Shown here piece by piece: positions 54,855-64,000 of a stretch of 64,000 nt of DNA. The notes beneath the pieces were generated by a model. The model searched no databases. It worked only from the letters and a program-made list of their open reading frames with translations, and was not told the DNA's origin. The stretch lies in the NCBI RefSeq assembly GCF_017916455.1, contig NZ_JAFMSY010000004.1, positions 207,995-271,994 of the forward strand, read 5' to 3'. Every line of letters starts with the position of its first letter. The first letter of the stretch is position 1. This DNA comes from Nocardioides xinjiangensis (lineage in GTDB: Bacteria > Actinomycetota > Actinomycetes > Propionibacteriales > Nocardioidaceae). Both the position numbers and the translations under genes were made by a program.

Positions 54855-55369
54855 GACACCGCTCCCTCGGCCTGCTCGCCCGACGGCGAGTCCTCCAGCA
54901 CGGACCGGAGCGAGAACAGCGCGCGCGAGGTCTGGCTCTTCACCGTGCCCTCGGTGCACCTCAGCAGCGCCGCGGTCTCGGCGACCGAGAGGTCCTCGAA
55001 GTACCTCAGCACCACGCACGCGCGCTGTCGCGGCGGCAGCCCCGCCAACGCCGCCATCAGCGTCTGCCGGTCGACGACGGCCGTCGCGACGTCCTCCGCC
55101 GAGGCGAGCGCGGGGTCCGGCTCGGTGGGACGCTCGGTGCTCGACCGGCGCCGGGCGTGGTCGAGGTATGCGCTGACCACCGCCTTGCGGGCATAGGCGA
55201 GCTCCCCGCCGTTGCGCACCAGCCGCGGCCACCGGACGTACACCCGGACCAGGCCCTCCTGGACGAAGTCCGAGGCCCGGTCCCAGTCGCCGCACATCAG
55301 GTACGCCGTGCGCCGCAGGCGCTCACGCGCCGACGCGGCGAACTCCACGAACGCCGCCTCGTCACGCAC
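54848..55369 (-). CDS. ECF sigma factor, SigE family
   Basis: 173 residues. Region 2 (FVEFAASARERLRRTAYLMCGDWDRASDFVQEGLVRVYVRW) and region 4 (LPPRQRACVVLRYFEDLSVAETAALLRCTEGTVKSQTSRAL) are complete. The GTG at 55369 has GGAG about 7 bases upstream and gives the usual SigE-family N-terminus; a longer frame would run across the guaB promoter. Couples to the downstream membrane protein and is divergent from guaB. Confidence 0.9.
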   Translation of the reverse strand: MRDEAAFVEFAASARERLRRTAYLMCGDWDRASDFVQEGLVRVYVRWPRLVRNGGELAYARKAVVSAYLDHARRRSSTERPTEPDPALASAEDVATAVVDRQTLMAALAGLPPRQRACVVLRYFEDLSVAETAALLRCTEGTVKSQTSRALFSLRSVLEDSPSGEQAEGAVSW

Positions 55370-55460
55370 TGTCTTGCTCCATGTCGTTCCCAACGCGGCG
55401 ATCCGCCCCGGAGGTTGCACGCGGTCCCAGACACTGTCCCAGACCGGCCGACCCGCCACG

Positions 55461-56975
<1,515 letters not shown>

Positions 56976-57122
56976 ACCAGCAGCGCGCCGCTCCTCAGGT
57001 CGCCCTCGGAGACCATCCGCGTCGTCGGCCGCTCGCCGGCCAGTGTCTCCATACCCTGCCCGACCACCTGGCCCGCGCGTTCGGTTGCCTCCCCGAGTCG
57101 ACGGGACCCGCGGGAGTGGTGG

Positions 57123-57128
57123 GAGACT
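57123..57128 (+). promoter_or_regulatory. Possible leaderless -10 box (GAGACT) of guaB3
   Basis: GAGACT 7 bases before the GTG at 57136. It departs from TANNNT at the first position. Confidence 0.3.
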
Positions 57129-57135
57129 GTGCCCC

Positions 57136-58245
57136 GTGACCGAGATCGAGATCGGCCGTGCCAAGCGCGGTCGCCGCGCGTACTCCTTCGACGACATCGC
57201 GATCGTGCCCTCGCGGCGCACCCGCGACCCCGAGGAGGTCAGCACGGCCTGGCAGATCGACGCCTACCGCTTCGACATCCCGGTCCTCGCGGCGCCGATG
57301 GACTCCGTGATGTCGCCGTCGACCGCGATCGCGCTGGGCCAGATGGGCGGCCTCGGGGTGCTCAACCTCGAGGGCCTCTGGACCAGGTACGACGACCCCA
57401 CCGGTCTGCTGGAGGAGGTCGCCGGCCTGCAGGGGCCGGAGGCGACGCGCCGGATGCAGGAGATCTACACCGAGCCGATCAAGCCGGAGCTGATCACCGC
57501 CCGGCTCGCGGAGGTGCGCGCCGCCGGCGTGACCGTCGCGGGCTCGCTGTCGCCGCAGCGCACCCGCGACCACGCCAAGACCGTCGTCGACGCCGGCGTG
57601 GACATGTTCGTCATCCGCGGCACGACCGTCTCCGCGGAGCACGTCAGCAGCCAGGCCGAGCCGCTGAACCTCAAGGAGTTCATCTACGAGCTCGACGTCC
57701 CGGTCATCGTCGGCGGGTGCGCCACCCACCAGGCCGCCCTCCACCTCATGCGCACCGGCGCGGCGGGCGTGCTCGTCGGCTTCGGCGGCGGCGCCGCGCA
57801 CACCACGCGCACGGTCCTCGGCGTCGCCGTGCCCATGGCCAGCGCCGTGGCCGACGTCGCCGCCGCGCGCCGCGACTACCTCGACGAGTCCGGCGGCCGC
57901 TACGTGCACGTCATCGCCGACGGCTCGATCGGCAGCTCCGGCGACATCGCGAAGGCCATCGCCTGCGGCGCCGACGCGGTGATGATCGGCTCCCCGCTCG
58001 CCCGTGCGAGCGAGGCGCCGGGGCGCGGCTTCCACTGGGGCAGCGAGGCCACGCACGCCGAGCTCCCGCGCGGCGAGCGCGTCGAGTTCTCGCCGGTCGG
58101 CTCGCTCGAGGAGATCATGTTCGGTCCCTCGCGCGTCGCCGACGGCACCATGAACCTCGTCGGCGCCCTGCGGCGCGCGATGGCGACCACGGGCTACACC
58201 GAGCTCAAGGAGTTCCAGCGCATCGAGGTCGTCGTCCACCGCTGA
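57136..58245 (+). CDS. guaB3: GuaB3-family IMP dehydrogenase paralogue (no CBS domains)
   Basis: 369 residues. IMPDH-type barrel without CBS domains: YSFDDIAIVPSRRTRDP, VLAAPMDSVMS, YVHVIADGSIGSSGDIAKAIACGADAVMIGSPL. The loop that holds the catalytic Cys in GuaB (GSICTTR) reads GAAHTTR here, with His222 in the Cys place. GuaB3 proteins are encoded beside guaB throughout actinobacteria and have been annotated as IMPDH-like; some cyanobacterial ones are active. Whether this one has IMPDH activity is doubtful. Confidence 0.93.
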   Translation: MTEIEIGRAKRGRRAYSFDDIAIVPSRRTRDPEEVSTAWQIDAYRFDIPVLAAPMDSVMSPSTAIALGQMGGLGVLNLEGLWTRYDDPTGLLEEVAGLQGPEATRRMQEIYTEPIKPELITARLAEVRAAGVTVAGSLSPQRTRDHAKTVVDAGVDMFVIRGTTVSAEHVSSQAEPLNLKEFIYELDVPVIVGGCATHQAALHLMRTGAAGVLVGFGGGAAHTTRTVLGVAVPMASAVADVAAARRDYLDESGGRYVHVIADGSIGSSGDIAKAIACGADAVMIGSPLARASEAPGRGFHWGSEATHAELPRGERVEFSPVGSLEEIMFGPSRVADGTMNLVGALRRAMATTGYTELKEFQRIEVVVHR

Positions 58246-58345
58246 CGTCCGCGCCGGGCGCCGCTCGGAGGGCTCGACAAAAGCCGTACGGATGTCAAAT
58301 GCTGGGAAAAGTGACCAACCAGTAGCAACGGCTTCGGCGCCGACC

Positions 58346-58351
58346 TACCCT
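58346..58351 (+). promoter_or_regulatory. Candidate leaderless -10 box (TACCCT)
   Basis: TACCCT 6 bases before the dehydrogenase ATG at 58358, which also excludes an upstream in-frame start at 58292. Confidence 0.45.
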
Positions 58352-58357
58352 TCGGGG

Positions 58358-59974
58358 ATGAGCGAGCAGACCCCCGCCTCCGGTCCCATCACCGACGGGC
58401 CCGCGGACCCCGAGCACGACAGCACGGCGGCCTACGGCCTCGACCGCTCGTACGTCGCCGCCCTGACCCGGCGGATCGTCAGCACCTCCGGCGAGACGGC
58501 CGCGGTGACCTCGCCCGTCGGCGGCACCCCGCTCGCGCACGTCCCGCAGTCGAGCGCCGCCGACGTCGCCGAGGCGTTCACCCGGGCGCGTCGCGCTCAG
58601 GCGGCCTGGGCGGCCACCCCGCTCGACGAGCGCGCCGCGGCGCTGCTCCGCCTCCACGACCTGGTCCTCGACCGGCAGGAGGAGCTGATCGACCTCGTCG
58701 TGTGGGAGTCCGGCAAGGCGCGCAAGGACGCCTACCTCGAGGTGGCCCACGTCGCGCTGACCGCCCGCTACTACGCCCGGACCGCCCACCGGCACCTCGA
58801 CAGCCGACGGGTCGCCGGGATGTTCCCGGTGCTCACCCGGGCCGAGGTGCACCGCGTCCCCAAGGGCGTCGTCGGCATCATCTCGCCCTGGAACTACCCG
58901 CTCACCATGGCGCTGTGCGACGGCCTGCCGGCCCTGCTCGCGGGCAACGCCGTGGTGGCCAAGCCCGACGCACAGGTCATGCTGACGGCGCTGCTCGGCG
59001 TGCAGATGCTGGAGGAGGCGGGCTTCCCGCCCGAGATCTGGCAGGTCGTCGCCGGTCCCGGCCCCGAGGTCGGCGGCGCGCTGGTCGCCGAGGCCGACTA
59101 CGTCGCCTTCACCGGGTCGACCGCGACCGGACGGCTCATCGCCCGCCAGTGCGCCGACCGGCTGATCGGCTGTTCGCTCGAGCTCGGCGGCAAGAACCCG
59201 ATGCTCGTGCTCCGCGACGCCGACGTGCACCGCGCGGCGGAGGGCGCCGTACGAGCGGTGTTCTCCAACGCCGGCCAGCTGTGCGTGTCGACGGAGCGGC
59301 TGTTCGTCGCCGACCAGGTCTACGACCGGTTCGTCGACGCGTTCGTCTCGCGCACCCAGGCGATGACCCTCGGCGCCAGCCACGACTGGTCGCTCGACAT
59401 GGGCTCGCTGATCTCCCAGGCACAGCTCGACACCGTCACCCGGCACGTCGAGGACGCGGTCGCGAAGGGAGCACGCGTCCTCACCGGCGGCAGGCACCGC
59501 CCCGACCTGGGGCCCTTCGTGTTCGAGCCGACCATCCTGGAGGGCGTCTCGGCCGACATGGAGTGCTTCGGCGCGGAGACGTTCGGCCCGGTCGTCTCCC
59601 TCTACCGCTTCCACAGCGAGGACGAGGCGGTGGAGCGCGCCAACGACGGCTTCTACGGCCTGAACGCGTCGGTGTACACCCGCGACACGACCCGCGGACG
59701 GTCCGTCGCGCGCCGCATCCGGTGCGGCACCGTGAACGTCAACGAGGCCTACGGCGCCACCTTCGGCTCGCTCGCCGCGCCGATGGGCGGCATGCGCGAG
59801 TCGGGCTTGGGTCGGCGCCAGGGAGCCGAGGGGATCCTGCGCTACACCGAGGCGCAGTCGGTGGCCACGCAGCGCCTGGTGCCCATCGCGCCGGTGCTCG
59901 GCATGTCCGAGGAGGCCAACGCCACGGTGCTGACGGCCTCGCTCCGCCTGCTCAACAAGCTCGGTCGCGCGTGA
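58358..59974 (+). CDS. gabD2: Succinic semialdehyde dehydrogenase (NADP-type, GabD2-like aldehyde dehydrogenase)
   Basis: 538 residues. SPWNYPLTMALCDGLPALLAGNAVVAKPD, FTGSTATGRLIA (cofactor), E275 in SLELGGKNP and the nucleophile Cys309 in FSNAGQLCVSTER are in order. The overall look matches mycobacterial GabD2, which oxidises succinic semialdehyde to succinate; other short aldehydes are possible. Its stop overlaps the next GTG by 4 bases. Confidence 0.87.
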   Translation: MSEQTPASGPITDGPADPEHDSTAAYGLDRSYVAALTRRIVSTSGETAAVTSPVGGTPLAHVPQSSAADVAEAFTRARRAQAAWAATPLDERAAALLRLHDLVLDRQEELIDLVVWESGKARKDAYLEVAHVALTARYYARTAHRHLDSRRVAGMFPVLTRAEVHRVPKGVVGIISPWNYPLTMALCDGLPALLAGNAVVAKPDAQVMLTALLGVQMLEEAGFPPEIWQVVAGPGPEVGGALVAEADYVAFTGSTATGRLIARQCADRLIGCSLELGGKNPMLVLRDADVHRAAEGAVRAVFSNAGQLCVSTERLFVADQVYDRFVDAFVSRTQAMTLGASHDWSLDMGSLISQAQLDTVTRHVEDAVAKGARVLTGGRHRPDLGPFVFEPTILEGVSADMECFGAETFGPVVSLYRFHSEDEAVERANDGFYGLNASVYTRDTTRGRSVARRIRCGTVNVNEAYGATFGSLAAPMGGMRESGLGRRQGAEGILRYTEAQSVATQRLVPIAPVLGMSEEANATVLTASLRLLNKLGRA

Positions 59975-61677
59975 GCGCGCACTACGACGTCCTCGTCGTC
60001 GGGTCGGGCTTCGGTGGCTCGGTCACGGCGCTGCGGCTCACCGAGAAGGGCTACTCGGTCGGCGTGCTCGAGGCCGGCGCGCGCTTCGAGGACGGCGACT
60101 TCCCAGCCACGTCCTTCGACGCCAGGCGGTTCCTGTTCGCGCCCGCGCTGGGCATGTACGGCATCCAGCGCATCGACATGGTCAAGGACTGCCTGATCCT
60201 CGCCGGCGCCGGGGTCGGTGGGGGCTCGCTGGTCTACGCCAACACGCTCTACGAGCCGCTCGACGCGTTCTACCGCGACCCGTCGTGGGCGCACATCACC
60301 GACTGGAAGGCCGAGCTGGCGCCCTACTACGACCAGGCCAAGCGGATGCTGGGCGTGGTCGAGAACCCGCGTCACACCCCGGCCGACGAGGTGATGCGCA
60401 AGGTCGCCGAGGACATGGGCGTCGGTGACACCTTCCACCCGACACCGGTCGGCGTCTTCTTCGGAGGGCCCGACGCCCAGGGTGGCGAGCGCTTCGAGGA
60501 CCCGTACTTCGGCGGTGCCGGCCCGGTCCGGCACGCCTGCCGCAACTGCGGCGAGTGCATGACCGGCTGCCGCCACAACGCCAAGAACACGCTGGTCAAG
60601 AACTACCTCCACCTCGCCGAGCAGGCCGGCGCGGTGGTGCACCCGCTGACCACCGTGACCCGCGTTCGGCCGCGTGCGGGCGGCGGCTACGAGGTGACGG
60701 CCCGCTGGACCAAGGCGAAGCTGTCGCGGCGTACGGCCGTCCGGACGTTCACCGCCGACCAGGTCGTCTTCTCCGCGGCCGCCCTCGGCACCCAGAAGCT
60801 GCTCCACCAGCTCAAGGGCGAGGGCGACCTGCCGCACGTCAGCGACCGGCTCGGCGTGCTCACCCGCACCAACTCCGAGGCGATCCTGGGCGCGCTGGCG
60901 CCGGACACCTCGACCGACTACACCGAGGGGGTCGCGATCACCTCGTCGTGGCACCCCGACGACGTCACGCACATCGAGCCGGTGCGCTACGGCAAGGGCT
61001 CCAACGCCATGGCGCTGCTGCAGACCGTGCTCGCCGACGAGGTGCCCGGCACCTCACGCGTGCGCACCTGGTTGCGCGAGCTGTGGGCGCAGCGGCGCAC
61101 CGCCTTCGACCTCTACGACTTCAGGCACTGGTCCGAGCGCACCGTCGTGGCGCTCGTGATGCAGACGCTCGACAACTCGATCACCACCAGGGGCGTCAAG
61201 GGCCGCTTCGGCTGGCGGATGACGTCGGTGCAGGGCCACGGCCTGCCCAACCCGACCTACATCCCGGTGGCCTACGACGCCGTGCGCCGCATGGCGGACG
61301 TGATGGGAGGTACGCCCGGCGGCAACGTCGGGGAGCCCTTCGACCGCCCGCTCACCGCGCACTTCATCGGCGGCTGCACGATCGGGGAGTCGCCGGAGAC
61401 CGGCGTGGTCGACCCCTGGCAGCGGCTCTTCGGCCACGACGGCCTGCACGTCGTCGACGGCTCGGCGGTGTCGGCGAACCTCGGGGTGAACCCCTCGCTG
61501 ACGATCACCGCGCAGGCGGAGCGGGCCATGGCCTTCTGGCCCAACAAGGGGGAGCCCGACCCGCGGCCGGCGCTCGGCTCGGCGTACCGCGTCGTCGCTC
61601 CCGTTGAGCCGAAGAACCCGGTCGTGCCGGAGGCGGCGCCGGGCGCGCTGCGGCTCCCGATCGTCGGGGTCAGCTGA
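59971..61677 (+). CDS. GMC-type FAD oxidoreductase (ChoD/cholesterol-oxidase-like) with CxxCxxCxxxC cluster
   Basis: 568 residues. FAD-binding HYDVLVVGSGFGGSVTALRL at the start, LILAGAGVGGGSLVYANTLY, and C-terminal LHVVDGSAVSANLGVNPSLTITAQAERAM, as in GMC oxidoreductases. Four cysteines, C190, C193, C196 and C200 (CRNCGECMTGC), have ferredoxin-like spacing. Mycobacterium tuberculosis ChoD, annotated as a cholesterol oxidase, follows guaB3 in the same way, but sterol activity is not established here. Overlaps gabD2, so one transcript. Ends 53 bases before a pair of hairpins. Confidence 0.85.
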   Translation: MSAHYDVLVVGSGFGGSVTALRLTEKGYSVGVLEAGARFEDGDFPATSFDARRFLFAPALGMYGIQRIDMVKDCLILAGAGVGGGSLVYANTLYEPLDAFYRDPSWAHITDWKAELAPYYDQAKRMLGVVENPRHTPADEVMRKVAEDMGVGDTFHPTPVGVFFGGPDAQGGERFEDPYFGGAGPVRHACRNCGECMTGCRHNAKNTLVKNYLHLAEQAGAVVHPLTTVTRVRPRAGGGYEVTARWTKAKLSRRTAVRTFTADQVVFSAAALGTQKLLHQLKGEGDLPHVSDRLGVLTRTNSEAILGALAPDTSTDYTEGVAITSSWHPDDVTHIEPVRYGKGSNAMALLQTVLADEVPGTSRVRTWLRELWAQRRTAFDLYDFRHWSERTVVALVMQTLDNSITTRGVKGRFGWRMTSVQGHGLPNPTYIPVAYDAVRRMADVMGGTPGGNVGEPFDRPLTAHFIGGCTIGESPETGVVDPWQRLFGHDGLHVVDGSAVSANLGVNPSLTITAQAERAMAFWPNKGEPDPRPALGSAYRVVAPVEPKNPVVPEAAPGALRLPIVGVS

Positions 61678-61730
61678 CCCGCAGAATTCCTCGCGGCGGG
61701 CCGTAACCACCCCCTCAGGGAGTCGTTGGG

Positions 61731-61788
61731 CCGAGTAAGGAGTCCGACAGTCACGCTCCCTCCCAAGGGTCGGACTCCGTGATCTCGG
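61731..61788 (+). ncRNA. Hairpin with C-rich loop, first half of a candidate small RNA or tandem terminator
   Basis: CCGAG (61731-61735) pairs with CTCGG (61784-61788), and GGAGTCCGAC (61739-61748) with GTCGGACTCC (61769-61778), with a small internal loop between. The 20-base loop contains CTCCCTCCC. The next hairpin, 29 bases on, has the same CTCCCTCCC in its loop. Two stem-loops with C-rich loops recall the actinobacterial 6C small RNA, though the C runs are interrupted. A tandem terminator is the simpler reading. Confidence 0.4.
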
Positions 61789-61816
61789 CACCTGTCCGCA
61801 GGGCTGGGACGTCCGC

Positions 61817-61857
61817 ATCAGGGCCCGGCCACCCTCCCTCCCCGGCCGGGCCCTGAT
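61817..61857 (+). terminator. Strong hairpin with C-rich loop
   Basis: A 14-bp perfect stem (ATCAGGGCCCGGCC and its complement) with a 13-base loop ACCCTCCCTCCCC. Lies 139 bases past the GMC oxidoreductase stop and 49 before guaA, the expected place for a terminator; no U-tract. May also be the 3' end of a small RNA beginning near 61730. Confidence 0.75.
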
Positions 61858-61893
61858 GTCCGTCCGGATAAGACCGTGCAGCGGCGACCTCGA

Positions 61894-61899
61894 TAGACT
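61894..61899 (+). promoter_or_regulatory. Leaderless -10 box (TAGACT) of guaA
   Basis: TAGACT 6 bases before the guaA GTG; identical to the glmS box. No Shine-Dalgarno sequence. Confidence 0.55.
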
Positions 61900-61905
61900 C
61901 CGACC

Positions 61906-63851
<1,946 letters not shown>

Positions 63852-64000
63852 TCATGGTCGGCGGGGTCGCGGGACGGTGGGCCGATGGGATGGATCGGGT
63901 GGGTCGAGTGTTGTGGTGCCGGTGTGGTCGCGTCGGTAGTGGTGGCCGTGGGGGCTGGTCCACTCGAAGATGCCGTTCGAGGTCATGCGGTAGTGCCAGG
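63852..64000 (-). CDS. C-terminal fragment of a 13E12/DUF222-type HNH endonuclease-like protein (cut by window edge)
   Basis: The last 48 codons of a gene entering from the right. The peptide contains WHYRMTSNGIFEWTSPHGHH and YRRDHTGTTTLDPPD, the ending seen after the HNH motif in the actinobacterial REP13E12/DUF222 family. The HNH motif itself would lie outside the window. These genes occur in many copies in Nocardioidaceae and mycobacteria, often near mobile or rearranged regions; their biological role is not settled. Confidence 0.7.
   Translation of the reverse strand, partial: WHYRMTSNGIFEWTSPHGHHYRRDHTGTTTLDPPDPSHRPTVPRPRRP

Noticed and set aside
61858..61905. Guanine/xanthine riboswitch before guaA
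   Set aside because: The apparent start is leaderless and none of the conserved purine-riboswitch loop sequences is seen.

Overview
The window is high-GC DNA from an actinobacterium, most likely Nocardioidaceae (Nocardioides-like). The evidence is a mycothiol-dependent formaldehyde dehydrogenase, a DtxR/IdeR-type iron box, CIRCE-controlled groES-groEL with a His-Gly-rich GroEL tail, a GuaB3 paralogue beside GuaB, abundant GTG starts, and the tail of a 13E12-type HNH protein at the right edge. The assignment rests on gene content and style, not on a marker-gene comparison.

Layout. 1-10 kb: cytochrome P450, aldo/keto reductase, CoA-disulfide-reductase-like flavoprotein, a GNAT, an Nramp-like transporter without the usual metal motifs, an ABC-F ATPase and two glycosyltransferases. 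10-15 kb: a divergent iron-siderophore locus (siderophore-interacting reductase with a 38-codon leader ORF on one side, binding protein, two permeases and ATPase on the other) around one iron box. 15-24 kb: luciferase-like oxidoreductase, three acyl-CoA dehydrogenases, an HtrA-type protease, citrate synthase and an amine/amino-acid oxidase. 24-42 kb: the conserved housekeeping run rplM-rpsI-glmM, coaA, glmS-acpS-nnr-alr-hydrolase-tsaE-tsaB-rimI-tsaD, with an accessory block at 26.4-32.5 kb (GNAT, Thr-rich secreted protein, polytopic GT-C-like protein, secreted PKD sugar dehydrogenase). 42-48 kb: two proteins resembling type VII secretion substrates, a SigE-family sigma factor with a membrane partner, and the mycothiol formaldehyde pair. 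48-56 kb: a GH3 lipoprotein, a THUMP-like methyltransferase, groES-groEL, and a second sigma/membrane-protein module. 55-64 kb: purine genes guaB, guaB3 and guaA with gabD2 and a GMC oxidoreductase between them, a double hairpin with C-rich loops, and the HNH fragment.

How it works together. The 24-42 kb run supplies ribosomal proteins, cell-wall precursors (GlmM, GlmS, Alr), cofactor supply and repair (CoaA, AcpS, NAD(P)HX repair) and tRNA t6A synthesis. The siderophore locus imports and reduces ferric chelates under probable iron control. The gua genes make GMP from IMP. Two sigma modules may report extracytoplasmic conditions.

A recurring signal is a NANNNT hexamer ending 6-8 bases before an ATG or GTG that often lacks a Shine-Dalgarno sequence. 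It is seen at about twenty genes and suggests widespread leaderless transcription. No CRISPR array, prophage, insertion sequence, defence island, tRNA or rRNA gene was recognised. The best candidates for undescribed biology are the double C-rich-loop RNA before guaA, the repeat-built leader ORF before the siderophore reductase, the GNAT-TsaE fusion and the motif-less Nramp homologue.
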